A stretch of DNA of 64,000 nt from Lentimonas sp. CC4 (GCF_902728235.1 NZ_CACVBO010000001.1:3434001-3498000), one strand, 5' to 3'; positions 17,295-26,609 are shown, counted from the first letter of the stretch. Numbers and translations: made by a program. The notes: generated by a model not told the origin, from the sequence alone.

Positions 17295-19300
17295 TACTCG
17301 TTCTCGTGATTCTCGAGTGCGTTCGCACGGGCTCCGATATAAACCTCTGGATCCGCCGCTACCTCAGCAAAAGCATTTCTTAGCGATGGCAGCGGAATCA
17401 TCTCGAACACGACATCCATGAGATATAATTTGAGGGCCTTTCGAGTGGCACTATTTTCCCGACGCTCTTCTAAGTCTAGGTCTTCCTGCTTCAATATTTT
17501 TTGAGCCCGATTGGATTTTGCGGTAAGCGTTTCAGTCTGCCCCAAAAACGCCTCAGCCGCCATCAGATCGATTAAGGAATGAGTATTCGATTTCATATCA
17601 GTCACCACCCGCTCCATATACACCAATAGTTCATTCGCATATGCAAAATCCTTCTTAAGCAGTGCGAGTTCTATGCTAAGTTCAAACTGGTCAAAAAGGT
17701 CACGGAATTTGAAGAAATCAGGGCCTTGGTAACGATTAGAATCCAACGCTCTATAAGCCATAGATAAATGATCCATTGCAGCAAAAGCACACTGCTTCAA
17801 CTCTCCCGATACTGATGCATACTTATGCAAGGCATTCGATTGTTGAATGAGCGCCAACTGCTCCTTCGAAATAGGTCCGACATCCATTTGAAACTCTGCC
17901 CAGTCCTCAGGAAATTGATCCGCCGCTAAAGGTTCAACACGTCCACCAAGCCATGCCACTTCAACATCTAGGAAATAGCGATTCCTCGGATCAATCACTC
18001 GGCAAATCTCTAGAGCTTCAATAACAAGTTCATGATCACCATACCTATGCTCGCGTTGAGAAAAGGAAAACACCGCCTTCTGCAAATGCGTATTATCCGG
18101 ATAATCTCCAGCCCATTGAATGATACGTCGCCACTTCCCCTCACGCGAAGTCAACAATACCATACCTGCGAGCACTTCGGGCCTATCCGCTTCAGCAGCT
18201 GCGAGCTCTAGTAATTCAGAATCTGAAATCTGATAAATGCCTGACTTGCCCAGCATTTGATCGCCCAACAAACGCTGTATCATCGGATCATTCGCCCCCA
18301 TCATCCCAATCCGCTCAGAAATATTAGTCTCGTCCGAAAGTAACCATGCAGCAGTTAGCAGCGACTCATCTGGACGCTCACTCCGCCGTGCTGCCAACTT
18401 TGACATATACTCGGCAGACACAACCTCAGCATTCAATACTGTGACCTGACCAAAGGCCTTCGACGCTGCCTCATACTGCCCTAACTCAAACAAGGCACAG
18501 CCCATCAAATAGCGAGGATAGACATCATCAGGCTCTTCTTCTAAGGCATTTCGATACTCTGCCACTGCTTGCTCATACTCACTGAAAAAGAGATGCCGAT
18601 CCCCACGAACAACTGCTTCAGTGCGCTCCACTCTCATCGCCAGATCCCGCGCATCATCCATCGTAGACAAGGTGTCGCCAATAAGGTCTAAGGCTGGTAG
18701 ATCATTAGCAAAATCATCTGTCACAGTGCGAAGCGCTTGAAAATTCGCCTTTAGCGCTAGATTGCGCCGTATGATCGGATCCTGAAGGTCCAATATCAAT
18801 GCGTCATACTCCTCACGACGTGACTCCCACAGGGACAGCCACTCCGCTTGATTTCCGGCAGGCTCCTGCAATAAAGCCTCTAACAACAGTGAGAGTGTAT
18901 CCGAATTATATGCATCATAATTTTGAAGCAAATAATCGACTCCTTCAGGTGAATGCCCGATCAGTCCCGAAAGTATTCCAGGCTCATTATCAGGATAATA
19001 ACTCAGTAAATGCGCCGCCTCTTGCTGCAAATCTTCCAGCTCAAGCATGGTAACATAAATCATCGTGCTCACAAAACGAAGTGCCACATCCTCAGACGCC
19101 CACAGCGCTTCTATATCCGAACGATCACCCTCCGCTTCATAGGTCTCAAGCGCTCCAAGCAGCAGATCGACATCAGCATCCTTAATCTCAACCGATTGTT
19201 GAATCGCAGCACGTAACTCTTCGACAGAGATCTCTTCCTCCTGAGCCCAAACCAAGGACACGGAACAGATCACAAGAATCCAAATATGAAAGACGCGCAT
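17294..19300 (-). CDS. Exported TPR-containing protein of unknown function
   Basis: This 668-residue protein begins with a signal peptide (FHIWILVICSVSLVWAQ, cleavage about residue 20), followed by an acidic stretch (EEEISVEEL). It is almost entirely alpha-helical. The clearest tetratricopeptide unit is near residues 245-285, with AVAEYRNALEEEPDDVYPRY and ALFELGQYEAASKAFGQV, and there are weaker units on either side. TPR proteins mediate protein contacts; this one would act outside the cytoplasmic membrane. It is followed by a coupled small membrane protein, and the pair is bracketed by 48-bp direct repeats. A degraded second copy lies at 12490-12612. No named family was recognised. Confidence 0.7.
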   Translation of the reverse strand: MRVFHIWILVICSVSLVWAQEEEISVEELRAAIQQSVEIKDADVDLLLGALETYEAEGDRSDIEALWASEDVALRFVSTMIYVTMLELEDLQQEAAHLLSYYPDNEPGILSGLIGHSPEGVDYLLQNYDAYNSDTLSLLLEALLQEPAGNQAEWLSLWESRREEYDALILDLQDPIIRRNLALKANFQALRTVTDDFANDLPALDLIGDTLSTMDDARDLAMRVERTEAVVRGDRHLFFSEYEQAVAEYRNALEEEPDDVYPRYLMGCALFELGQYEAASKAFGQVTVLNAEVVSAEYMSKLAARRSERPDESLLTAAWLLSDETNISERIGMMGANDPMIQRLLGDQMLGKSGIYQISDSELLELAAAEADRPEVLAGMVLLTSREGKWRRIIQWAGDYPDNTHLQKAVFSFSQREHRYGDHELVIEALEICRVIDPRNRYFLDVEVAWLGGRVEPLAADQFPEDWAEFQMDVGPISKEQLALIQQSNALHKYASVSGELKQCAFAAMDHLSMAYRALDSNRYQGPDFFKFRDLFDQFELSIELALLKKDFAYANELLVYMERVVTDMKSNTHSLIDLMAAEAFLGQTETLTAKSNRAQKILKQEDLDLEERRENSATRKALKLYLMDVVFEMIPLPSLRNAFAEVAADPEVYIGARANALENHENE

Positions 19301-19410
19301 ACGGGAAACCTAACAGTCACTAACGGCCAGTCAATGAATCGCTGTAATCTTCATATTAGAGACCATTTCATTCGAGGTTGAGTTAGAGTTAGTCCGCTTT
19401 TTTACTCCCA

Positions 19411-19650
19411 ACCACAAAGGTAATGACATGACCCTTTTTTCAGCTAAAGGTAATGACATGACCCGTTTTTCAGCTTTTCAGCTTCTTTTTTCAGCTTCTG
19501 ACCCTTTTTTCAGCTTGTAAGTCAATGACGCACCACAAAGGTAATGACATGACCCGTTTTTCAGCCCGACCCGTTTTTCAGCCCTGACCCGTTTTTCAGC
19601 CCCTACCCGTTTTTCAGTCCGTTTTTCAGTCGACCCGTTTACCAGTCCCT
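19411..19650. repeat. Decaying array of TTTTTCAGC repeats
   Basis: Four long copies or part-copies of the 48-bp repeat family are followed by shrinking fragments. AAAGGTAATGACATGACCC occurs at 19411-19444, 19445-19474 and 19519-19566. After that only the tail GACCCGTTTTTCAGCC recurs about five times to 19650, each copy shorter or more altered. Shorter TTTTTCAGC-like tails also lie between the first copies. The array fills most of the spacer between the TPR gene and the lipoprotein gene at 19751. Confidence 0.8.
19519..19566. repeat. 48-bp direct repeat, right copy
   Basis: This copy matches the one at 17046-17093 in the same orientation, with one base changed (CACCRCAAAGG). The two flank the TPR/small-membrane-protein module, as expected if the module was inserted or duplicated between copies. 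Confidence 0.8.
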
Positions 19651-19750
19651 ATGAATTAAATCATTTTAACGTTTGCTCCTGACCATTTTCCCCTACACAC
19701 AAACCACGATTAGAACAATAGCTCTTTACTTAAACACATATATCAAAAAT

Positions 19751-20305
19751 ATGACCAGACTACTAAACTGCATCATCGCATTTTCAATATTTCTATTTGG
19801 AGGTTGCACGATGCACATCCATCAGATGCAGCCTGCACCAGTGTTAAATATTACGCCAAAGTATTCAGACATAAATGTATCGGTCTCAGACTCAATCCCT
19901 GAACTTTATGAAATCCCAACGAAAAACGGTATTAAAGCAGCAAAAATGGATACTTGGAACTCGACCCTGAAGGGCGCATTTTCAGATTGTCTGTCGGAAT
20001 TTTATACGGTTACAAATAATGCGAGCTACACGTTAGAGGTCACTCGAGCTGATGTCGAATTCGTGCCAGACGGAAGCACTTCAAGTTCCTATGGATCAAA
20101 CGGATACGTAAACAGTGTCACAGTGCCAATCGTTCGCGCCCAAATCAAATATTCAGTATCACTCACCAAGGCAGGATCCGAAGTAAAACGATCAACAGGA
20201 CGCGCCTTGTCGACCTCTACAGCAACAAGTCAAAGAGCAATTACAGATTTAGTTGAATCTGCGTTGGAAACGATGATCGAGGAAGTTTCGGAAGACCTGC
20301 TATAA
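19751..20305 (+). CDS. Predicted lipoprotein, 184 residues
   Basis: The protein starts MTRLLNCIIAFSIFLFGGC, a lipoprotein signal with lipobox LFGGC. The rest is a single soluble domain with alternating strands and a Ser/Thr-rich middle (STSSSYGSNGY), and a conserved-looking end LVESALETMIEEVSEDLL. It resembles YajG-type or LPS-assembly-like uncharacterised lipoproteins only in general layout. I start it at 19751 because the 26 upstream codons contain no signal and run into the repeat array. It is a single-gene unit. Confidence 0.6.
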   Translation: MTRLLNCIIAFSIFLFGGCTMHIHQMQPAPVLNITPKYSDINVSVSDSIPELYEIPTKNGIKAAKMDTWNSTLKGAFSDCLSEFYTVTNNASYTLEVTRADVEFVPDGSTSSSYGSNGYVNSVTVPIVRAQIKYSVSLTKAGSEVKRSTGRALSTSTATSQRAITDLVESALETMIEEVSEDLL

Positions 20306-20387
20306 GCAAGAAAGCAAACGACCTAATAATAGGAAAAACTCGCATCAGAGCGGATCGAAGGGGTCGCCCCCTTTTTCAGTCTCCTTT

Positions 20388-20591
20388 TTCAGCCTGGACG
20401 CCTCTGAAATAGTCGCCCTCGGCGTAGCGCAGACTGTTTTGAATGAAGCGAATCTGGCACGCGCAAACCCTGGATTTGCCGACCGATTAATCCACGCAGA
20501 TTACCTCGTATCGACTGCAGGCATGTTGAGCTTTGAACGCAAAAAAAGGGAACGCAAAAAAAAGGCACCAAACGCAAAATATAAAGATTAG
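20388..20591 (+). pseudogene. Possible gene fragment fused to a repeat end
   Basis: Immediately after a TTTTTCAGCC tail (20385-20394), the plus strand reads an open frame with protein-like composition: LDASEIVALGVAQTVLNEA, then LARANPGFADRLIHADYLV and STAGMLSFE, before an A-rich stretch and TAG. It has no start codon near its beginning. The helical, even composition suggests the C-terminal remnant of a larger gene cut at the repeat. I do not recognise the family. Confidence 0.28.
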
Positions 20592-20648
20592 AAAACATAA
20601 ACCGCCTTTACCATGGAACATATTGAACCTGCGGAAGCGTTATTGCCT

Positions 20649-20680
20649 TCGCGGTCTTCGCGGAGCAAAGCCCCTACGTT
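20649..20680 (-). repeat. Palindrome-family repeat A, copy 1
   Basis: On the minus strand this 32-bp stretch begins AACGTAGGGGCTTTGC and ends GAAGACCGCGA. It is identical to 47439-47470. Related longer copies are at 40213-40350 and 45480-45576. Confidence 0.8.
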
Positions 20681-20731
20681 TATTCAATATTCAAAGTTAG
20701 AAGTTTGAGCGTCGAGGTCGTGACGCTGACA

Positions 20732-20766
20732 CGAAAACGCCCAACTCCTATTCGAAGTTGGGCGTT
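20732..20766 (-). terminator. Likely terminator of the gat genes
   Basis: Perfect 11-bp arms at 20736-20746 and 20756-20766 (AACGCCCAACT and its complement) enclose a 9-base loop. On the minus strand the hairpin is followed by TTTTC. It lies about 70 bases after the gatB stop, in the right place to end the gatCAB transcript. Confidence 0.6.
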
Positions 20767-20835
20767 GAAAGTTTAACGTTGCTACGCCATCTACGGCAGA
20801 CCTCCGTCAACGTTCAAGCGACGAAGCCGCGCCCC

Positions 20836-22302
20836 CTACCCTTCGCCAATCAGCTTCTTAAGCAGCTCATCAAGCATCGCTGGATTGGCTTTGCCCTTAG
20901 TGGCTTTCATGACTGGGCCCTTCAAAGCATTCAGCGCCTTTTCGTTGCCGTCCTTATATTGGCCGACTGCTTTGGCGTTGCCGGCGATGGCTTCGCGGCA
21001 AAGGGCTTCGATCTCGCCGGTGTCGTTACTCTGCTTGAGGCCTTTCTTTTCGACGATAGCATCGGGCATGTCGCCGGTAGCGAACATATCCGTAAACACT
21101 TCCTTGCCGATTTGCTTGGAGATCACGCCTTCATCGATAATTTTGACCAGTGTTCCAATGTGCGCGGGTGTGAGCTTACACTCGCCGACGCTTAGGGCGC
21201 TGTCACCATGCTCGGAGGCTGCGGAGAGTTCGCGCAACAGATCATTGGTGATGTAGTTGGCGATCGCTTTAGGCGCGTTGTGCGTTTCTAGAGCAGCTTC
21301 AAAGAATTCACTGAGCTCGCGGTTTTGGCAGAGCACGGAGGTAATGGTGAACGGTAGCTTCAGGTCTTCCTGGTAGCGGCGCTGCTTATCAAGTGGACGC
21401 TCTGGCAGCTCGGCTTCGAGCTCGGCCACGCGGGCGCGGTCCATTTGCACGGGCATCAAATCGGGGTCTGGAAAATAGCGGTAATCGTGTGCTTCTTCCT
21501 TACTGCGCAGTGAGAAGCTAATGCCTTTGTCGACATCCCAGCGGCGGGTTTCTTGTGTGATGCTGCCGCCCTCTTCCAAGATTTCAGTCTGGCGCTCGAT
21601 CTCGTATTCGATCGATGCCTTAACATTGGACATCGAGTTCAAGTTTTTCATCTCGGTGCGGGTGCCGAGCTTGTCGGAACCGACGGGACGGATGGAGACG
21701 TTGGCGTCGCAACGCATTTGGCCCTTCTCCATATCACAGTCGGAAATGCCGGCGTAGATGATCATATTGCGCAGGCAGTTCAAGAACGCGACGGCTTCGG
21801 TGGACGAGCTCATATCGGGCTCGGTCACGATCTCAGCGAGTGGCACGCCGGCACGGTTGAAATCAATTACGGTCTCGAAGGCTTCGTGTGTGAGCTTGCC
21901 CGGATCTTCTTCTAGGTGAATACGATTGAGCTGCACCCAACGGTGGTCGCCTTCGACATTGCGCGATGGGCCGGGGAGTTCGATCTCGACCTTACCACCG
22001 ATGCAAAGCGGCTCTTCGTTTTGCGTGAGCTGGTAGTTCTTTGGTGAGTCCGGATAAAAGTAGTTCTTACGGTCCCACTTACAGACTTCGGCGATTTCGC
22101 AGCCGAGCATGAGGCCGAGCTTAGCGCACTTCTCGATGGCGGCGTGGTTGAGCACCGGCAAGGTGCCTGGCAGGCCGAGCACGACGGCGTCGGTCAATGT
22201 GTTGGGCGCAGCGCCATAGTTATAAGGCGCGGCGGTGAACATTTTGGTGCGGGTTTTGACTTGGACGTGAATTTCAAGTCCGATGACTGCTTCGTATTCC
22301 AT
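20836..22302 (-). CDS. gatB: Asp/Glu-tRNA amidotransferase subunit B
   Basis: This 488-residue subunit of the GatCAB amidotransferase has the PET112/GatB signature EAVIGLEIHVQVKTRTKMF at the start and DKGISFSLRSKEEAHDYRYF further on. GatB binds the misacylated Glu-tRNA(Gln) or Asp-tRNA(Asn) and phosphorylates the acyl group before amidation in the cytoplasm. The C-terminal helical GatB/YqeY tail (about 330-488) is complete. It is the last gene of gatC-gatA-gatB, separated from gatA by 161 bases that contain a palindromic repeat. A hairpin after the stop probably ends the transcript. Confidence 0.97.
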   Translation of the reverse strand: MEYEAVIGLEIHVQVKTRTKMFTAAPYNYGAAPNTLTDAVVLGLPGTLPVLNHAAIEKCAKLGLMLGCEIAEVCKWDRKNYFYPDSPKNYQLTQNEEPLCIGGKVEIELPGPSRNVEGDHRWVQLNRIHLEEDPGKLTHEAFETVIDFNRAGVPLAEIVTEPDMSSSTEAVAFLNCLRNMIIYAGISDCDMEKGQMRCDANVSIRPVGSDKLGTRTEMKNLNSMSNVKASIEYEIERQTEILEEGGSITQETRRWDVDKGISFSLRSKEEAHDYRYFPDPDLMPVQMDRARVAELEAELPERPLDKQRRYQEDLKLPFTITSVLCQNRELSEFFEAALETHNAPKAIANYITNDLLRELSAASEHGDSALSVGECKLTPAHIGTLVKIIDEGVISKQIGKEVFTDMFATGDMPDAIVEKKGLKQSNDTGEIEALCREAIAGNAKAVGQYKDGNEKALNALKGPVMKATKGKANPAMLDELLKKLIGEG

Positions 22303-22370
22303 AGGAAGTGATTACGCGCGGAGCGCGAAGTGAAGGTGTGAGTGAAAGTGGCTTAGGATACGTGCGATTT

Positions 22371-22455
22371 GAAACCGCGAATGGACGCTAATTAACGCGA
22401 ATAATATTAATTTTGACTCCTAAATTAGCGTGTATTCGAGTTGATTCGCGGTTCC
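22371..22455. repeat. Long hairpin of the CGCGAAT/CACGAAT family
   Basis: An imperfect inverted repeat between gatA and gatB. AACCGCGAATGGACGCTAAT on the left is mirrored by ATTAGCGTG...GATTCGCGGTT on the right. The same type of sequence is at 47592-47758. It would fold in the polycistronic gat transcript. Confidence 0.7.
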
Positions 22456-22463
22456 TTACGTCG

Positions 22464-23930
22464 TTAAAGGGTTGGAGTTTGCTGCGCATAATCATGCGCT
22501 TGCTCGAAGGCATTGGCTACGGCGAACATGTCGGCTTCGCCGAAGGCTTTGCCGATGACCTGCAAGCCGATTGGCAGACCGCTTTCGGTGAATCCACTTG
22601 GGATCGAAATCGCTGGCAGGCCGGCGAGGTTGACCGAGATGGTATACACGTCGCTCAAATACATCGCGAGTGGATCGTCGCTACGCTCGCCGCGTTTGAA
22701 TGCGGGTGTGGGCGAAGTTGGCGTTAAGATGGCGTCGACTTGCTCGAAGGCTGTTTCGAAATCACCTAGAATGAGGCGGCGGACTTTTTGCGCGCGCAAG
22801 TAATACGCGTCGTAATAACCGGAGCTGAGCACGTAAGTGCCAAGAATGATGCGGCGCTTCACTTCGTCGCCGAAGCCTTCGCCGCGGCTCTTGGTGAAGA
22901 GTGTCATTGCATCTTTGGCTTCTTCACTGCGATGCGTGTAACGCACACCGTCAAAGCGAGCGAGATTGGAAGAGGCTTCGGCAGTCGCGACGATGTAGTA
23001 AACCGGCACGGCCAGTTCAGAGTGTGGCAGGGAAATATCAACGATTTCGCAACCTTGGCTCTTATACCAGTCGATGGCCTTCTCAATGTTAGCCTTTACC
23101 TCAGGATCGATGCCTTCGCCGAAAAATTCACGCGGCACGCCGAGTTTCCACGGGCCTTTCTTTTCCTTGAGGGCTTCTGCGTAATTGGTTTCGCCTTGAG
23201 GAGCGATGGATGTGGAATCCAGATCGTCTTTGCCGAGCATGGCTTCCATCAAGATGGCAGCGTCTTCAACGGTGCGAGCAAAGGGGCCGACTTGATCAAG
23301 CGAGGATGCGAAGGCCACGAGGCCGTAGCGGGAAATGAGTCCGTAGGTCGGCTTCATACCAACGACACCACAAAGCGCGGCGGGTTGACGAATGGAGCCA
23401 CCCGTGTCGGTGCCAAGGGTGGCAATCGCCTCCCCCGCTGCCATCGCAGCGGCACTACCGCCGGAGGAGCCACCAGGGATGGTTTCGAGATCCCATGGGT
23501 TGGCGGTGGTTTGGTATGCAGAGTTCTCGGTCGAGGAACCCATCGCAAATTCGTCCATATTGAGGCGGCCCCAGATCACAGCGCCCGCTTCGCGTAGCTT
23601 AACGATACAAGTCGCGTCAAAGGGAGAGACGTAGTTCTCAAGCATCTTGGAAGCGCAACGTAGCGGCTGGTCCTTTACAGCGAGCGTGTCTTTGATGCCA
23701 ATGGGGATACCATCGAGCGGCCCGAGAGCATTACCCGCAGCGCGGCGCTCGTCCGAGGCCTTGGCCTGAGCGAGTGCGTCTTCGGCGTCGGTGGAGAGAA
23801 AGGCTTTCACCTGGCCGTCGACGGCCGCGGTGCGGTCGATCACGGCTTGGGTGATGGCGACGGAAGTGGTCTCACCCGCGGCCAGCATGGCGGCGAGTTC
23901 GGAAATGGTTTTGAAATGGAGATCGGACAT
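22464..23930 (-). CDS. gatA: Asp/Glu-tRNA amidotransferase subunit A
   Basis: This 488-residue amidase subunit releases ammonia from glutamine for the GatCAB reaction. The amidase signature is intact: GGSSGGSAAAMAAG followed by TDTGGSIRQPAALCG holds the Ser-cisSer pair, and the catalytic lysine is in PIGIKDTLAVKD. Length is standard for GatA. It lies between gatC (133-base gap) and gatB (161-base gap) on the same strand; both gaps hold palindromic repeats that may affect mRNA stability. Together with gatB and gatC it implies indirect synthesis of Gln-tRNA and/or Asn-tRNA in this organism. Confidence 0.97.
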   Translation of the reverse strand: MSDLHFKTISELAAMLAAGETTSVAITQAVIDRTAAVDGQVKAFLSTDAEDALAQAKASDERRAAGNALGPLDGIPIGIKDTLAVKDQPLRCASKMLENYVSPFDATCIVKLREAGAVIWGRLNMDEFAMGSSTENSAYQTTANPWDLETIPGGSSGGSAAAMAAGEAIATLGTDTGGSIRQPAALCGVVGMKPTYGLISRYGLVAFASSLDQVGPFARTVEDAAILMEAMLGKDDLDSTSIAPQGETNYAEALKEKKGPWKLGVPREFFGEGIDPEVKANIEKAIDWYKSQGCEIVDISLPHSELAVPVYYIVATAEASSNLARFDGVRYTHRSEEAKDAMTLFTKSRGEGFGDEVKRRIILGTYVLSSGYYDAYYLRAQKVRRLILGDFETAFEQVDAILTPTSPTPAFKRGERSDDPLAMYLSDVYTISVNLAGLPAISIPSGFTESGLPIGLQVIGKAFGEADMFAVANAFEQAHDYAQQTPTL

Positions 23931-23977
23931 ACCTGCGGTAATGGCGAATTGCTAATGAATGATGGCTAATGAAAAAA

Positions 23978-24062
23978 TCTGAATCTTACTCGTGATCTTG
24001 ATCTGAATCGGCCCACGGCTCTGCTGAGATTAGGAGTATGATTAAGATTATGAGTAAGAGGG
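23978..24062. repeat. Palindromic repeat family D, copy 1
   Basis: An imperfect inverted repeat: GAATCTTACTCGTGATCTTG on the left and GATTAAGATTATGAGTAAGA on the right. Related sequences lie at 30441-30542 and 38878-38947. It sits between gatC and gatA and would form a long stem in the mRNA. Confidence 0.65.
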
Positions 24063-24063
24063 T

Positions 24064-24357
24064 TTACTCGACGACTTTGGGAACCACGACTTGGTTGTCG
24101 CGTTGTTCGGGAGCCATTTTGGTGAGCACTTCGGGTGAGTAGGTCTCGCCGGGTTCGTCGCCTTCGCGCCAAACATTGAAGACACGGTGCGCGTGCGCCA
24201 TAGGCTCGACGCCTTCGACATCGACGCCGTTGAGCTTATCAAAGTGGCCTAGGATGTCGTCGAGCTGAGAGCCGAGCTTGGCCTTCTCGTCGTCGGAAAG
24301 ATCGAGTCGCGCGAGGTTAGCGACGTAGTCGATGTCAATATGTGGTGTTTCGGACAT
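24064..24357 (-). CDS. gatC: Asp/Glu-tRNA amidotransferase subunit C
   Basis: This 97-residue subunit wraps around and stabilises GatA. It matches the family from IDIDYVANLARLDLSDDEKA through DILGHFDKLNGVDVEGVEPM to the conserved end PEQRDNQVVVPKVVE. I start it at MSETPHID (24357); the frame extends 36 codons upstream, but those residues match nothing in GatC. It is the first gene of gatC-gatA-gatB, so the promoter should lie between 24357 and the divergent receiver gene at 24582. Confidence 0.95.
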   Translation of the reverse strand: MSETPHIDIDYVANLARLDLSDDEKAKLGSQLDDILGHFDKLNGVDVEGVEPMAHAHRVFNVWREGDEPGETYSPEVLTKMAPEQRDNQVVVPKVVE

Positions 24358-24581
24358 GATTTTATAAATATTAAAGGGCAGAAGGCTCTCGCAAAGGGTG
24401 AAAGACGCAAAGTTTTTTTGGCTTAAAACGGCCAAAAAGTGAAATTCGCCCACTTCAGCTGCCATAAAACCACTGCCGCTTTAACATTTACACATCTACC
24501 AATCATATTCTTACTATGAGGCTCTGATCAACGGCGTCCCTCACTCGCCAAGCCTGGAGCAAAATAGACCGATCTATCACA

Positions 24582-24980
24582 ATGCACTCACGTGAAAGCC
24601 TCGCCCCATTTCATGTTCTCATCTGCGAAGATCGGGATGACAACCTATTGCTGGCTCAACTCTTGGTAAAATCCTTCGGGTGTGAGTGTTCCAGCGCAAG
24701 AGACGGGGCTGAAGCGGTCAATACCTGCCAAGAGACTAAGTTTGACGTCATCCTAATGGACTTAGCCATGCCGGTGATGTGCGGTCTCGAAGCCTCCAAA
24801 GCGATCCGAGCGTCCGAAAACCCCAACCAGCACACTCCAATTATCGCAGTGACTGCCGACATCAATCCGATCGTCAAATCAGCATGTGCCAATTTCGGCA
24901 TCGAATACTATATCAGTAAGCCAATCAACAGTGACTCGCTCTATCGAGCCATGAGTGAACTGCATGCTCAAAAGTCATAG
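24582..24980 (+). CDS. Single-domain response regulator
   Basis: This 132-residue protein is a stand-alone receiver domain. It shows the acidic pair in VLICEDRDDN, the phospho-acceptor aspartate in FDVILMDLAMPVMCG, the switch threonine in PIIAVTAD and the lysine in YYISKPIN. There is no output domain, so it must act through a partner, as CheY or Spo0F do. No histidine kinase is adjacent. The sequence is closest to receivers of hybrid kinases, so it may be a phosphorelay carrier or a detached receiver. Confidence 0.85.
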   Translation: MHSRESLAPFHVLICEDRDDNLLLAQLLVKSFGCECSSARDGAEAVNTCQETKFDVILMDLAMPVMCGLEASKAIRASENPNQHTPIIAVTADINPIVKSACANFGIEYYISKPINSDSLYRAMSELHAQKS

Positions 24981-25130
24981 GCTCCTCAGACTCCGAGAAG
25001 CACCTCAGACTACACCAAACTCGGATCATCCACTCTAGCCCTTTCGATCCACACGTCGCCCCCAGCGTCGTAAAGCTAAAGCGCATGAGTCAGCACCACA
25101 TGGATCTACTATTTGCGAACCGCTAGGCAA

Positions 25131-26540
25131 TTACGGAGTCTTCAAATCCAACGCCTGCGTCATCACACCGAACAATTCGTTGTTATTGATAAAGGGCTTA
25201 ATCCGATCCGATCCCGGTCCGAATGCAAATAGGTCCACACACTCGGATGTGTGGTTACTCGACGTCCAACCGACCGCGGTTTTCTGGAACAAGTCATCCT
25301 CCACGATGCCTGTCATAGCGCTAGACAGATAAGTCGTCTCTGGGTCATCCATTGTCGCTTGAATCGCATTCGCCTGCGCCTCAGTCGGAATGATCCCAGT
25401 GGCCTCGGTAAATACTTGAGGATCAAAACGTCCTGTTGCCTTAAACTGTTGCTCCAATGCCTCGAAGCTCGCGGTCATATCATTGATACGTTCCAGCGCG
25501 GGCCCACTATCAGCATACGCTTTACCAGCGCCATTGAGCTGACAACCACCAGTGCCGTGATCTGTCGTAATAATTAGCAAGGTGTCGGGATCATTATTCA
25601 AATACTCCAAGGCAATGGGGATGCAGTCATCAAACTCCAACAGTTCATGTAAAATGGCGGCAGGGTCATTACCATGCCCCGCGTGGTCCACGCGGCCGCC
25701 TTCGACTTGCAGCACAAAGCCATCCTTCGACTGGCTCAGGCTTTTCAGCGCAGCGCGAAACATCTGCGGCAAGCTCGGCACCTCAGCTAGCGCAGCATCA
25801 TTCTGGCGATCAATCGCATAAGGAATGTGAGATTTCGAAAACAATCCGAGCAAGCGTGGAGTGCCTGCCTGCGCTGCCAACTCGGACTTGGTTTGCACAA
25901 ACTGGTAGCCCTTCTTCTGGAAATCAGGCACCGTCGTCAGCGCTTTCTTGCCTTCAAAGAAACGCGATCCACCACCAAGTAACACATCAATCTCACGCTC
26001 GTTGTATTGCTGTGCGATCTCACTTTCCATGCCTCGCTTTTTGACGTTGGTCGCAAATCCAGCAGGTGTCGCATGTGTGATGCGGCAAGTAGTGACCAAG
26101 CCAGTGGCTTTGCCTGCGGCCTTCGCATAGGTGAAGAGTGGCGTCAAAGAGTTGCCATTCGCATCGGTATTAAGTGCGCCATTCATCACGCGTTGCCCAC
26201 AGCCCCACGCACTGGCGGCGGCGGCGGAATCGGTAACCGGCGAACTCGCCGAAGCAGTGTCTTGCAAGGCACGCGTCAAACCGGCTTGCTCATACACTTG
26301 CATCCAATTGAGCGGTGCCTTGCGATTGCGCAAACTCCAATGATGTGCGAAGCCATACGTGCCAGTGCACATCCCATCGACGACTAGAAAGATTAGGTTC
26401 TTCGCCGTTGCCGTCTTCGGAGTTCGGAGACGAACACGTCCAGCAACAGAGGAGCTAGCTCCGAGTGTCGCAGCGACACCGCTGAGGCCGAGGCCTTTAA
26501 TAAACTGACGACGATTCGACAACGGGAATGATTTCGACAT
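25131..26540 (-). CDS. Tat-exported alkaline phosphatase
   Basis: This 469-residue alkaline phosphatase has a twin-arginine signal peptide (NRRQFIKGLGLSGVAATLGA, about 9-28). Metal and catalytic motifs are intact: LIFLVVDGM near the start, VTDSAAAASAWGCG with the nucleophilic serine, EGGRVDHAGHGND, TTDHGTGG and the late histidine in SSNHTSECVDLFAFG. It should hydrolyse phosphomonoesters outside the cytoplasmic membrane using zinc and magnesium. Export in folded form via Tat fits cofactor loading in the cytoplasm. It stands alone, followed by 150 bases and preceded by the 14-bp tandem repeat. No Pho-box was recognised. Confidence 0.93.
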   Translation of the reverse strand: MSKSFPLSNRRQFIKGLGLSGVAATLGASSSVAGRVRLRTPKTATAKNLIFLVVDGMCTGTYGFAHHWSLRNRKAPLNWMQVYEQAGLTRALQDTASASSPVTDSAAAASAWGCGQRVMNGALNTDANGNSLTPLFTYAKAAGKATGLVTTCRITHATPAGFATNVKKRGMESEIAQQYNEREIDVLLGGGSRFFEGKKALTTVPDFQKKGYQFVQTKSELAAQAGTPRLLGLFSKSHIPYAIDRQNDAALAEVPSLPQMFRAALKSLSQSKDGFVLQVEGGRVDHAGHGNDPAAILHELLEFDDCIPIALEYLNNDPDTLLIITTDHGTGGCQLNGAGKAYADSGPALERINDMTASFEALEQQFKATGRFDPQVFTEATGIIPTEAQANAIQATMDDPETTYLSSAMTGIVEDDLFQKTAVGWTSSNHTSECVDLFAFGPGSDRIKPFINNNELFGVMTQALDLKTP

Positions 26541-26609
26541 GGCTCAAATCATTAATGGCAGATGCATGACGACGGAAGCCCGAAATCTAAAAATGCGCGC
26601 CATTTACCT

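Noticed and set aside
20389-20598. 69-codon minus-strand frame
   Set aside because: The plus strand over the same bases looks more protein-like, and the minus frame begins in an A-rich repeat.
22788-23597. 269-codon plus-strand frame inside gatA
   Set aside because: It is antisense to a clear amidase and shows no family pattern.
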